Part shown: positions 23,943 to 34,897 of the stretch, piece by piece
How the letters are laid out: every line of letters starts with the position of its first letter
How positions within the stretch are numbered: the stretch's first letter is position 1
Assembly (NCBI GenBank): GCA_035771175.1
Contig: CM069590.1
Location: 53,530,024 to 53,594,023, forward strand
Origin: Paratinospora sagittata
Taxonomy: Eukaryota; Streptophyta; Magnoliopsida; Ranunculales; Menispermaceae
Direction of reading: 5' to 3'
Length of the DNA: 64,000 bases
The notes under the pieces: generated by a model
Databases searched by the model: none
What the model saw: only the letters and a program-made list of their open reading frames with translations
Told to the model about the DNA's origin: nothing
Position numbers and translations under genes: made by a program

Positions 23943-24714
23943 ATAAAGTTGCATTTTTATGTAATTGGAATAACATATATAGGTCCTGTTTAAAAGAGTT
24001 TTTTCAAAGTATTTTCGGAAGAAAAATACTTTTAGAAGTATTTGACAGGTGAAAAAATAGTTTTCAACTTTTAAAAGAAGTTGAGAGTGACTAGCTTTTC
24101 TCAAAAGCACTTTTGATATAAATACTTTTCGAAAAGCATTTTTGAAAAAGCTCTTTTGAACTGAGAATAATATATTTTTGTAAAATGCAAATAATTTCTA
24201 GTTTCTTGATTTATGCATTACAATTGCTTTTGCAGCTCTCCAAGGGAGGTTCGTCGAGAAGCCTGCAGAAGAAAGTGAAATTAATGCTGTAAGTTCTTAA
24301 TAAGTTCAAGGAGATGAAAGTGTCTAGTTTCCATTTTCTGAATTTTTAGTAGTTTTAAGTTTTAATCTTAGCTGTAAAGTTTTGCAGATAATTAGTAATA
24401 GATCAAAACCATTAAATAGTAAGAACAGAAGACCAGAGCGCGCGTCTTGTTTTCCCAGATCATATATACAGTAATTACAAACTAATTTCTTAAATGAGTT
24501 GAATATCCAGATTAAGATCAGTTTATTTTGGTTATATATAATATTAATTTCAACATATAATAATGTTTTATAGGGAACATCAGACGAATTTACACACCAT
24601 GCTGAAGCAGCTGAGATTCACGAGAGACTTCTAAAAGTGAATACAAAAGACTATGGAAAGTACGATCCAGCACCAGCTCTTGTCAAGCCTCCTTTCAAAC
24701 TCATACCCAACTAG
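22657..24714 (+). CDS. CIF: CIF-like (Casparian strip integrity factor) sulfopeptide precursor
   Basis: Secreted precursor of a tyrosine-sulfated signalling peptide. Exons: 22657-22735, 24236-24288, 24574-24714 (GT-AG), giving 90 residues. Residues 1-26 form a signal peptide (KKITLLFLLISALLLS core). A short acidic variable region follows. The last 21 residues (70-90) start DYGKYDPAPA and end KPPFKLIPN, aligning without gaps to Arabidopsis CIF1/CIF2, including the DY sulfation site and the invariant PPFKLIPN end. In that family TPST sulfates the tyrosine and the receptor kinase SGN3/GSO1 senses the peptide to seal Casparian strips. An in-frame ATG at 22666 is an alternative start. Intron 1 (1.5 kb) holds an (AT)n tract and a MITE. 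Role here is inferred from homology. Confidence 0.9.
23882..23939. repeat. (AT)n microsatellite in intron 1 of the CIF-like gene
   Basis: About 29 AT units. It generates a Tyr-Ile repeat in a spurious minus-strand frame. Confidence 0.95.
23981..24165. mobile_element. Small hairpin MITE in intron 1 of the CIF-like gene
   Basis: Inverted ends: CTGTTTAAAAGAGTTTTTTC on the left and CAGTTCAAAAGAGCTTTTTC on the right in reverse, with further internal complementarity (AAGTATTTTCGG / AAATGCTTTTCG). The superfamily is uncertain because flanking duplications are not clear. Confidence 0.6.
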
Positions 24715-26400
24715 TACTGGTGTCTGGTGCAATGGCTTCTAGACAATATATCTATATGTGTAGCATCCATATTAATAAATTATGTGTGAAATATGATGGA
24801 GATCTCTATAAATATGATATATATGTATGAGTGGATTGTGATATACGTATATATATATATATACCATAAGTTTTGGACGTAGTTAGTACAGTGAGTTTTA
24901 TATATATTAATGATATTGCTATTTAGCTAGTATACAAGAAACTATTATATATGTCATGTGATACTCATCTGAACGATCATGTAAAATTAATGTATTAATG
25001 AATACTTTTTGGAATTAATTACCACATATGTCCATGCATGCATTATATATATGCATCTCCTTGATGCTCATGATGTATGAGTATGTTTTTTAGGAGGGCC
25101 GGGTTGGGGTTGGGGTTTTGTTCCATTTGTGATTATTATGTGAAATGACAAGGTACGGGATTTAATTAATATACTAAAACATGACATCATATATACGCAA
25201 CTTTATATTGTTTCAAATAGTTTTCAAATGAAACTAATAGACGGTGCATGCAACTATTAATTAGAATTTATTTGTTACTTTAGGACCATTAGAGGTTTAA
25301 TTAATCTTGTGATGCGTTAGGATGTAGACAAAATGGTTAAAAGTTAAGAAGGTTGACTGAGTACATCAGAATGGGTAGATTAGTCAAAAGTGAAATGACA
25401 TAAAAAAAAGTAACCCAAATTTACAACACAATCTCTATTATAAATCCTTGGACTGTTGTTCTAATATATATATTAATCTTGGTGGCGTATAATATTAATT
25501 CTTAAAGAAAAATATTAATTTAATTATAAAAAATATAACTTTAAGTATAATTATACATAAATAATTATTAGATTATTTATTACATATTTAAAAATATGTA
25601 ACACACATTCATTTAATGATTGTAAATGTGTAGTTGTACTTAAAATTATATTTTTTTATAGTTAGATTAATATTTTCATTCTTAAATTAAAATTTGTTTT
25701 ATGATTTGATGTCACTTTAGAATTGCTCATTTATTTTTATTGTTATAAAAAATAAATCTCTAAATAGGAGTACATCAAAAACCATATATTAAAGATTAGT
25801 GCAAACACAACGGCGAGTATAAATACTCACATAGAAGAGGGTAAAAACTGACAATAAGATGGTAAAGTTCTCATAACAAAAAAAAAGATCAACAAAATCA
25901 CAGGTAAAATCTAACAACTAGAGGGTAAAAACCTTCACAATAAAAAATAGTAAGACAACAAAAGGGAGCATCCTCACAAATAACATCCAACAAACTATAA
26001 ATAAAATATAAATATACTAAATATCATTTATTTGCTAGTATAGAAAAAACATACCAAGAAATGAAAAGAGATAATTAAAGTAAATGTGGAAGAAGAAAAG
26101 GTAATCGGACATTAAAAAGTAAAGGAGAACTAAAGTCGAGTAGGGCCTTAGCTACTGCTTTAATCAACATAAAAGAAACGAATTATTTTTGTTTGATTAA
26201 AGATTATGGAAAGCAAGTACGTTAAGTTTCTGTACGTAGGAAAATTGCTATTGAGATTAAGATCTAATTGCTATAAATAATTAAATATTATGTGTTAAGT
26301 CTTAACAATGTCCACGTTAAAATTTACAAATTTATTAAAAACTGTATTATTTTGAATCTTTGATGTATTAAAATTATAGTCTGAAATGACAATGATTTAT
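24715..26400. other. AT-rich intergenic region, no gene seen
   Basis: 3' flank of the CIF-like gene followed by AT-rich sequence. At 25790-25990 there are loosely repeated GGTAAAA.TC/AACAA blocks resembling a stretch at 58850-58950, perhaps a shared decayed retroposon. No coding signature. Confidence 0.5.
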
Positions 26401-26409
26401 ATCAATTAA

Positions 26410-27006
26410 CATAAAATATAAAATCCATTCTGTTCTGCCTCCTGTCTCGTGATACGTCTCCTGATGTAACACAATCAGCTTTAAGTTATAAACTGTGCGC
26501 TAGTAATTCGTAAAGCTCGTATTACGTCTCGCGTGCTACAGTGCTCTCGTGGAGCACATTATAAAAAACCAGGAATGCGTACTACGCACTCCGCGTGTCC
26601 CAGAAGACAACAGTCCTTACTGCAAATTAACTGTTCGCTGTGAAGAGGTGGGCCCAAGTGAAAAGAGCGCACACATCCAATCTGGGCCGTTCAATCAAAA
26701 CCGGCATCTGAAGGAAGAAAATCGACCGGAGCTGAGCTAAGATCTACGAGGTCTTCGATAGAGACGTCGTGTCTTTTCTACAGACTAATTTTAATCATAA
26801 AATAGTTACGTGGCAGAACCTCGCAGCGTGCGTGGCACGTTTTGCTTTAAAGTCCGTCAAAACTAAACGGCACTCTGTATGCCGGGAACTGAAGGATGAA
26901 GAGAAGTCTGTCTATGAGACGGGGTTTAAATATCTGCTCTGTATTTCAAAGCTTTCCCCGTCAATCGATCGCTCAGTTGTTGGCATCGAACCCTAACCCT
27001 AGAAAG
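26410..27006 (+). promoter_or_regulatory. CpG-rich promoter and probable 5' non-coding exon of the RING gene
   Basis: A sharply GC- and CpG-richer block than its surroundings, with many ACGT/CGCG-type motifs. It ends with a telo-box-like AACCCTAACCCTAG (26989-27002) directly before a good 5' splice site, AAAG|GTACGATT, at 27006/27007. A matching acceptor (TTTGGCAG) at 28494 lies 25 bases before the ATG. I infer a leader intron of about 1.5 kb; the transcription start is not determined. Confidence 0.55.
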
Positions 27007-28302
27007 GTACGATTCGATCAAATAGGTGAAGGCTTTTAGTCTTCGATTGATGTCTGGTCTTCTTCGAAAAATCAAACACTAGTTCGACTAATGGAGTTGT
27101 TAACTGCTGGTTTCATTTGACGAAACCGCGGACGCGTATTCTTTTTATAATCACTGCGGCTGACTTTGAATTTGAACTTTTCCAAACTTTGGAATTGTTT
27201 GATTCTAATGTAGGGAGGAATATTTTAGTCAAATGCATTGGTTCTTGATTTATTTTCTTGGTTAGGTAGCAATTAATCTGTTTGAGAGTCAGTTTTTCTG
27301 GACTTTTATGATTTTGAGTGTTTGGCAGTTTGTTTGTTTGTGATTTACTCCATACTTGATGTTGAAACCATGATAAAACCCCTAGTTGAATTTTAAGAGT
27401 TGGATTGTGTTGAATTATAGTGCATGACTTGATTGTAGTAATTGATTTATTTATTTATTTTGGACTGGCAATATTTCTTAGGAAACCTTTATCTCCGAGC
27501 TCTTTGATTGGACTGTGGTGGAGTTCGTGGAGGTTCTGATTTTGTTTCTGGCTTGGTATGGTGTTATTAGAAGGGAAAAACTTCATTTGTTAGCATAACT
27601 TTGTTTTTTGTGTTTTAGTTCTGCTCTTAAGTCCAGTGACTATTTTGATTCCTTTTGAGGGATTTAAATTAGAACCGCAACTTATTCTTTTTTGATTGAT
27701 TAGAGGTTGAGTGAAATGGTTTTAACTGGGAAAGGTAGTGTAGAATTTTAAATCATAAATCAGTAACAATAAGCGAAGGTGTTTCAATGAAAAACGATAT
27801 GATCTTTTTCTTGGCCTTTTATTCATTTATTGTATTACGTTTCTTTCATTAGTTATGCCGTCTCTCGATTTGTGCGTTATTAAAGCTATTTGTCTGGTTA
27901 TTCTCTGTTTCCCTGTAGAATCCTATTATCAGAATATTGATCTTATTGAAGAGTGGTGCTTGGTTGAATGGTTTTTCTTATTAATTTGTAAATCAGATAT
28001 TAAGGTAGGAGGCTGTTAGTCTCTATTTAAAGAGATGTGGCTGCCAGCTCACAGGTTTCTGCCTTGAAATCCTAGAGCAGACATGGGGTGAAGGATGATC
28101 ATAACGCTTTTTCTTTGTTGTTAGATACCTCTCTAAATTTTCTTACTTACTTAATTGGTTGATAATATCTCTTAGTTCCTGTAATAGGATCTTGCTTATA
28201 CTGCTAAGGTTATATGGTACTTTACCTGCTTTGTGAGTTGGTTTTTAATGCATATGAAAATTTTACAAGTCAACTGATTGGCTATTTCAATTTATGATTT
28301 CT

Positions 28303-28430
28303 TTTTTTTTTTTTTTTTTACAAGAACAATTGAAATAAAAAATTTATTAAAGTGATGGACTATGGTACATCTAACCAAATTTGGAAACATCAAGACTACC
28401 AAATATAACTATAGGCTGTAAGCTGTTATC
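28303..28430 (-). repeat. Possible LINE 3' end in the RING-gene leader intron
   Basis: An 18-base T run at 28303-28319 is followed by sequence whose reverse resembles an L1 3' end (ACTTTAATAAATTTTTTATT before the A run). No duplication was identified. Confidence 0.3.
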
Positions 28431-28519
28431 CTCCCTGTAGGACATCGAACTCAATTTGGAGTCTTCATCATTTTGTTCTTTCATATTTTGGCAGCTCTTT
28501 TACCAACATTTGATTGAGA

Positions 28520-30732
28520 ATGGGGTCTGCATGTTGCATTGCTGAACGGGGTAATACTCTACAAAATGGTACCAACAGTGATGCTCTTCACAGGACTAGG
28601 AGACGTTCTCCTTCATGGAGCTATCAGTGGGATAGACGAGGACGTGTAGCAAGTGATGTTGATAATGCCTTGGATGAGTATTCACATGGAATCAATAGGA
28701 GTATTGACTTCAACACAAAAGGTGGAAGGGAGATGGAATTTAGTGACATTTCAGATGGAGGAAGCCCAGTGGAGAATTTTCCCACTCCAACACCACAGAT
28801 GACTCCTTCAGGTATGGTTTTTGAATACATGATTCTTCAGTTTGTCTATCTATTCATTTAATCTTAGTGGCTATCACTAGTTTATCTTAATCAATATTCA
28901 TTATGTTTGGGGCACATACAGCTTCCCTTATACGAAAAGAAAAAACCCCTTCTAGGGTCTATTTTTATCATTTTCTAATTTTTTTTTTATCAAGAAAGTT
29001 TGCAACATTTTAAAATCCATGACAGGATCTTGACAAATTCATAGGGCAAATATTCATGAAGCACAATCTTTCAAAAAAAAATTGGTGAGTTTTTTAAATA
29101 TTTGAAGTTGGAAAAAGGCTTTGTTTAGTTGAATATCCTATTGGGATGGACTGTTATGAATAAAAAGTGACCACCGAGGCACCCATGAGAAGGGTTACTG
29201 CTGGTTCCAGGCTCTAGAAGAATGAGAAAGCTGAAGGTAATATGAACTAAATGAAAGCGAAGTGCTAATGAAATAACTGAAGCTGAAATGTGAAGTAGGG
29301 TTTAGATTGCCAACCAAAACAGTTGGACTCGGTTTGAAGGTGTTCATAATAAAATTGATATCCGTGGTGTGGCTCATTCTGTCTTCTATACTCAGAAACT
29401 ACAAGGATAGAAGTATAATATTAATCCTAGATGGTTGAACTTATTTAAATGTACTTAAGACCATCCTTATCTGATTCTTCGTACTGCACGAACTCCCCAA
29501 CTTGTGTCTTGATTCAAGTTGTTTAAAAAAAACATAGGATCTGTCTCCCATACTAAAGGACTTTATTTGGAAAGAGGGAGCATATCACTTGATTTACCTT
29601 GATTTTCATTATTACATGTGGTGTATCTGATATCTTTTTACTTATCTGGAACAGATCTATCCAACACAAACAGTTTCTCCACTGAAGTGAGTTTAAACCT
29701 TAATTTGCGTCAACTTCTGTTCAGGAGCACCTTAATATGTGCCTTTTGATTCTTATACCAGTTTCTCCCGCTTGACTTTGACATCTTTGCATCCCTTTCA
29801 TGATTCAATAGGTGAAGGATTTTGTAGAATCTCCAGCATTTGCAGATTCATTAGTGACTTCCACTACGTTAACGCCCAAAGAAGAGCCATTGTCTTCTCA
29901 GAGCCTGCCACTTCCTGCTAACCTGATGCCTCCAAGTCACAACTACAATGCACCTGCACATCAGCACTTAAGACAGGTTTCTGTTGATATTGTCCCAGAA
30001 TTGACGTCTCCAAAAACCTCAGTATCTGAAGGAAGATCTCATGTACCTTCAACTTTCAGCAATGAATTAGTGTGGTGCTCCCATGATGGATCCTCAGATG
30101 TTTGGTCCATGTTCGCCTTCTCCGAGTCTGTGTCCTCTTCCCAAAGATACCGGTGGTCTTTTGACAGCAAGGCCTTGGACTTTACCCATGATAGTGCAGT
30201 GGCATCTAGTAACAGGCTTTTAGCTTCTCCATCCATTGACACACAAACATGTGGAGTGTGCTCCAAGCCCTGGACACAGAAATCTGCATGGGGTGGCCAA
30301 AAGATTATCATCAGTAATGAGCTACCTGCAGTAGCCATCTTGGTTTGTGGTCATGTTTACCATGCAGAGTGCCTAGAGAACATTACAGCTGAAACTGATA
30401 GATATGACCCACCTTGCCCTGTTTGTACCACTAGTGATAAGCAACTTTTGAAGGTGCATTGCAAAACATTGACAATGGAGGCAGATTTGAAGGTAAGGAG
30501 CAGAAAATCAAGAAGCCAAGTCATGGATAGCTACCTTGAGAGTTATGATGTGGTTCCTAGTTGCCGAAGGAGTACTGGAAGCCTCAAAATTGGTTCCAGT
30601 TCCAGCATGAAAGGACCTTTCTTGAGACGGCATTTTTCTCTCGGACCAAAGCCTACAAAGCCCATATTGGAGAATGATGGGTCTTCTGCAAGAGCACCTG
30701 GTAGAAGGGGATTCTGGGCAAGATACCATTAA
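28520..30732 (+). CDS. RING-H2 zinc-finger protein, putative membrane-anchored E3 ligase
   Basis: Exons 28520-28811, 29655-29686 (32 nt) and 29812-30732 give 414 residues. The N terminus MGSACC fits N-myristoylation at Gly2 with palmitoylation at Cys5/Cys6. A Ser/Pro-rich region follows (SDGGSPVENFPTPTPQMTPS near 79-98). The RING-H2 finger has C255-x2-C258, C287-x-H289-x2-H292-x2-C295 and C310-x2-C313. A basic tail ends GFWARYH. This layout is that of a plant family of uncharacterised RING proteins; I recall Arabidopsis At1g19680/At1g75400 as members. Transfer of ubiquitin is expected from the RING; target and process are unknown. The ATG is chosen for the conserved MGSxCC start. Confidence 0.92.
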
Positions 30733-31480
30733 GGAGTACTAAGTTTCTTTCTTGGCTATAGAGAGGCAATAGCGCGATCTTTTGTTCTTGTTGCTTGCAT
30801 CTGTTGTTGTATGTATTCCAACTCATCTTTCTGCCTTATCTGCTATTAGAACGAGCTCAAATGTCTTATCTCACGCCTTCTGACCCTGTCATATAGCTCC
30901 AACTAGTTGGGGTTGGGGCGGTGGTCTTAGCAGCATTTATTCTATGGATGTGTAAATACTCTCCAGGTGATCTCAGTTCTGTTCATCCAATCTGTTGCTA
31001 AAATTCAAATTTCTCTCATTCAGGTCATGTACAGTTATACTCAAATATCTAATATCATTGTTCTTGATTCAAGCATACTGCATACGATAATAGAGTACTA
31101 TTGGTATATTGAAGCGGGTTGCTTAACTTAGCATTAATGATATGGACTTGTAACAAATTGATGAGACTTAGAAGCTTTTCGATTCATTCGGACTCTCGTG
31201 GTTGGGATGATTTTTCTTCAGATAACATCAACAATAATTGAGATATAAGCTCACAAGCAGATAATTTTAGAGCAAGATAAAACCATTGAAATTTTTTCTC
31301 CCGTCCTGCCGTGCCTAGATTTAGACTGTAATTTCCTCTAATTTATCCAAGATTAGTAAAATGTTGCACTACTTTCCAATTCATTTCTTCCTGCAAGAGG
31401 AAAGCAGCAACTTTTAAAAATAAATAAAATAAAATAAAAATTAATTTAAGGATGGATAATCTTTAAGTATTCTAACTAGA
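30733..31480. other. 3' flank of the RING gene and intergenic spacer
   Basis: Presumed 3' UTR of the RING gene followed by AT-rich sequence leading into the dehydrin promoter. No separate gene is seen. Confidence 0.6.
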
Positions 31481-31489
31481 TGACAGATT

Positions 31490-31726
31490 GAGACGTGTGT
31501 CCTTGCAGCCAACCGCCACGTTGCTTCCTGAATCTAACGTGTTTGTCATCAAGGATACCTGTAAGAAGCCCACGACTCGTGTTAGACACCAGTCCCTCTT
31601 CCCTATGCTTATATAAACATCACACCTCCTTTGCCTTTCCACCATTAGTCTGTTTCAATTGCGAGTCTTATTGTGTACTTTTGCTATCTTTCTTAGCTCA
31701 TTCGTTTTAAGCTTCGAGGACTGAAA
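31490..31726 (+). promoter_or_regulatory. Dehydrin core promoter and leader with ABRE-like elements
   Basis: ACGT-core motifs resembling ABA-response elements lie at 31492 (GACGTGTGTC), about 31516 (CCACGTTG) and about 31536 (AACGTGTT). A TATA box, TTATATAAAC, lies at 31609-31618, about 110 bases before the ATG. This fits ABA/drought induction typical of Y-type dehydrins, which is family knowledge rather than something shown here. Confidence 0.6.
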
Positions 31727-32328
31727 ATGGCCGAATACGGGGAATATGGCACTCCGTTACCTGCAACTGATCAATACGGAAACCCAATTCGTCAAACGGA
31801 TCAATACGGCAACCCAATTCCCGAAACGGATCAATATGGGAACCCCATTTATCCCACGGGAACAACTGCTACTACTGGAACTGGGTATGCACACGGTGAG
31901 CAGCATCAGCAACATCACCATGGTGTTTTAGGCGGGCTTCATCGCTCTGGCAGCTCCAGCTCTAGCTCCGTAAGAGATTCTGTGAAATTAATATATAATT
32001 AATTTAAATGATAGTTTCGTAATTAAAACATTTGATCGTTACAAATTTAATTTCTCATTCACTACATCTTTTGTGATTGATTTTGAATGAACAGTCATCG
32101 GAGGATGATGGGCAGGGAGGGAGGAGGAAGAAGAAAGGATTGAAGGAGAAAATAAGGGAGAAGTTGCCGGGGACGCACAAGGGTGAGCACGCTCATCATG
32201 GCACTCATGGAGCCACCACCACGACGGGCACGGGCACCGGCACGACTACTGTGCCGTTGGAGCATCATCAGGAGAAGAAGGGAATAATGGAGAAGATCAA
32301 GGAGAAGCTGCCTGGTCACCACCACTAG
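31727..32328 (+). CDS. Y3SK2 dehydrin
   Basis: A late-embryogenesis-abundant group 2 protein, intrinsically disordered, protecting membranes and proteins during dehydration. Exons 31727-31969 and 32095-32328 give 158 residues. Three Y segments (TDQYGNP at 14-20, 24-30 and 34-40) are evenly spaced. A Ser tract after LHRSGS spans the intron (S76-S83) followed by EDDG, a casein-kinase-2-type phosphorylation segment. There are two K segments: [15 protein letters not shown] (93-107) and [15 protein letters not shown] (141-155), separated by a His/Gly/Thr-rich spacer. The single intron inside the Ser tract is the family's usual position. RAB18-like; no defects seen. A copia element sits 276 bp past the stop codon. 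Confidence 0.96.
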
Positions 32329-32339
32329 ATTATATACCC

Positions 32340-32340
32340 G

Positions 32341-32374
<34 letters not shown>
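32340..32374. repeat. (AT)n microsatellite in the dehydrin 3' region
   Basis: About 17 AT units just after the dehydrin stop codon, probably in its 3' UTR. Confidence 0.9.
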
Positions 32375-32376
<2 letters not shown>

Positions 32377-32603
32377 CGCATGCAAGTGTGGCTTTTGGCG
32401 CGTCTTTGTGCAGCTCTAGCTAGTTAGCTAGGAGATGCTTGTGTCTTCTTAATAAATTACTGGTTTTTCTAGTGTATACGTGTATGTATAGATATGAATA
32501 ATGGTCTGCTTCTTGATGATTTCTGGGTTTGTCTGTTGTATTTGTGATGGGAAATGAAGGACTTATTGATTGGCTTGCTTTAGCTCAATTCCGAAACCAA
32601 GCC

Positions 32604-32918
32604 TGTTGATTATTTGGCTCGTCCTATTCGTGGGCGTTTATGTTATTTTATTATGAAGTTAGTATTTGAAGCAAACCCTAATTTTGTTTGAGTTGAACCA
32701 AACTTCTCATTATTATAAATGCCCTATTACTGTATTTTAAGGGTATGAGAGTTTTGAAGCATATTTTGTACTCTTTTTTTGAAATTCTCCAATTAGTGAT
32801 TTTTATCTCCCGTGGAGTAGGCGGAGTTTTGTCGAACCATGTAAATCTTTGTGTTCTTGTTTTCATTATTTACTTTTGTATTCGATTACTTTGATATTCG
32901 ATTCCGCTGCGTACAACA
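32604..32918 (+). repeat. 5' LTR of the copia element
   Basis: TG...CA ended; contains a TTATAAATGCC TATA-like block near 32715. Roughly 90-95% identical by eye to the 3' LTR, carrying T or A at many sites where the 3' LTR has C or G. Confidence 0.93.
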
Positions 32919-33358
32919 AATTGGTATCAGAGCTTTAGGTTCTGAAATTGGATTCGAAGAACGATTTGAAGAAGAAGAACGTTCTTGACAACGGGTTGTA
33001 TCGCCGTGGTAAGAAACAAAATATCACGTTTAACTTTTGTTTTTCGTTTTAACGTTATTACTGTTTTGGGTGTTGAAATTGAAAAAAAAAATTTAAAATA
33101 ACGTGATTTCTTTTTTTTTTGTGTGAACCATGAAGAAGAACTTGATTCTTCAAGTTTTTTTTTTTTTTTTGGTTTTTTTGCATAAAAGACAAATTTTTTG
33201 TGGCTGAACGTGGAGTTTTTGAAACAAAAATTTTCACTTTAGTTGTGATTATTTTATCACAAAATCGATTGGTTTCTTGATCTTCAAATTGGACCGTGAG
33301 CAATTTTGGCGTGTTTGTTTTTTGCTCAACGTGAATCTGGTTCTTTGAAATTTTGAAG

Positions 33359-34822
33359 ATGGAAAGTTCTTCGAAAGTCTCGAATGCGAAATTTGAAGTT
33401 GAGAAATTTAATGGCAAGAACAATTTTGGAATGTGGCAATGTGAAGTTCTTGATGTCTTAGCCCAACAAGATTTAGACGTTGCTTTGGAAGAAAAACCTG
33501 TTGATATGGATGAGAAGACTTGGAAGAAAATTAATCGTCAAGCTTGTGGTACCATAAGATTATGTTTGGCGAAGGAACAGAAGTATTCTGTTATGAAAGT
33601 AACTGAGGCTAAGGAACTTTGGCAGAAATTGGAAGATAAGTACATGACCAAGTGCATTGAAAATCGAATTTATTTGAAGAAAAAGCTCTACAGGTTTGAC
33701 TACAAACTAGGTAATTCCATGACTGAACATTTGGAAGAATTTAATCAATTACTTGCTGATTTATTAAATTTAGATGTTACTATTTCTGATGAGGATAAGG
33801 GTGTTCTTTTACTGAATTCATTACCCGATGAATATGAACATTTTTCTACTACTTTATTGTATGGAAAGAAAGCAATTAATTATGATGAGGTATCTTTTGC
33901 TTTGATTAACCACATATATCGTAAAAAGGATAAACATGACAGCAAGGAGACTTCGTCAGCTTTGGTAATAAGGGGTAGATCTGAACAGAAGCAAGGAAAG
34001 AAAGATAGAAAATCTCGATCTAAGTCGAGAGGGAAATCATCAGAAAGAAGAATTCCTGCAAAGAATGAATGTGGATATTGCTACGAGACGGGGCATTGGA
34101 AGAAAGACTGTCCGAAATTGCAGAATAAAAATCAAAACAGAGTTACTTCAAATATTGCACAAGTGAAGGATTCAGATTCAGATATTTCACTGGTTTGTTC
34201 ATCTTTGGTATGTCAATCTGAGGATTGGATTTTGGATTCAGGCTGCACCTATCATATGTGTCCAAATAGAGAATATTTTTCTACTCTCGATGAATTCGTC
34301 GGTGGATCTGTTTTTATGGGTAATAATGATATATGTGAGACAAAAGGGATAGGTACAGTACAATTGAAATTACATGATGGAACAATCAGGGATTTGAAGG
34401 AAGTTCGGTATGTACCAGACTTGAAGAAGAATCTAATTTCTTTGGATGCATTAGAATCAAAAGGCTTCAAGATCACAATTGAAGACGGTATTTTGAAGAT
34501 TGTTTTGGGAGCATTGATAGTGATGAAAGGTACAAGAAGAAATAACTTGTATTTTTTGCAGGGTAGTACAGTTATGGGTAGAGCGAGCACAGTTGCATAT
34601 GTATCTACAGATGATACTACTGAGTTATGGCACAGGCGACTTGGACATGCTGGTGTGAAATCTTTGCACGCACTGGTTAATCAGGATTTGTTGAAAGGTG
34701 CTAAAATTTGCAAATTGGAATTTTGTGAACATTGTGTTTTGGGGAAACAGACTCGAGTCAAGTTTGGTACAGCTATTCACTGTACTCAAGGTATACTTGA
34801 TTATGTTCACACAGATGTTTAG
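33359..34822 (+). CDS. Truncated copia Gag-protease-pre-integrase polyprotein
   Basis: An open frame of 487 codons from the ATG at 33359. Gag domain first (KFNGKNNFGMWQ near the start, with LPDEYEHFSTTLL further on). Then a basic Ser/Arg/Lys-rich linker and a zinc knuckle C238-x2-C241-x4-H246-x4-C251. Then the aspartic protease with active-site D293-S294-G295, and the GAG pre-integrase domain (LWHRRLGHAGVKSL, CEHCVLGKQ). It ends at HTDV followed by TAG where relatives have Trp; a few further integrase codons (GGKHYFVSFVN) remain before the polypurine tract. RT and RNase H are absent. Tnt1-like. Confidence 0.9.
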   Translation: MESSSKVSNAKFEVEKFNGKNNFGMWQCEVLDVLAQQDLDVALEEKPVDMDEKTWKKINRQACGTIRLCLAKEQKYSVMKVTEAKELWQKLEDKYMTKCIENRIYLKKKLYRFDYKLGNSMTEHLEEFNQLLADLLNLDVTISDEDKGVLLLNSLPDEYEHFSTTLLYGKKAINYDEVSFALINHIYRKKDKHDSKETSSALVIRGRSEQKQGKKDRKSRSKSRGKSSERRIPAKNECGYCYETGHWKKDCPKLQNKNQNRVTSNIAQVKDSDSDISLVCSSLVCQSEDWILDSGCTYHMCPNREYFSTLDEFVGGSVFMGNNDICETKGIGTVQLKLHDGTIRDLKEVRYVPDLKKNLISLDALESKGFKITIEDGILKIVLGALIVMKGTRRNNLYFLQGSTVMGRASTVAYVSTDDTTELWHRRLGHAGVKSLHALVNQDLLKGAKICKLEFCEHCVLGKQTRVKFGTAIHCTQGILDYVHTDV

Positions 34823-34897
34823 GGACCTACCAAAGTGGCATCTTTGGGAGGTAAGCATTATTTTGTTTCATTTGTTAATCTCGCCAAGGTGGAGATT

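Noticed and set aside
23526..24110. 194-codon minus-strand frame with a long Tyr-Ile repeat
   Set aside because: It is created by the (AT)n microsatellite and lies within the intron of the CIF-like gene.
26549..26996. Two short plus-strand frames in the GC-rich block
   Set aside because: They sit in the promoter/leader region of the RING gene, show no family match, and the block's base composition alone keeps frames open.
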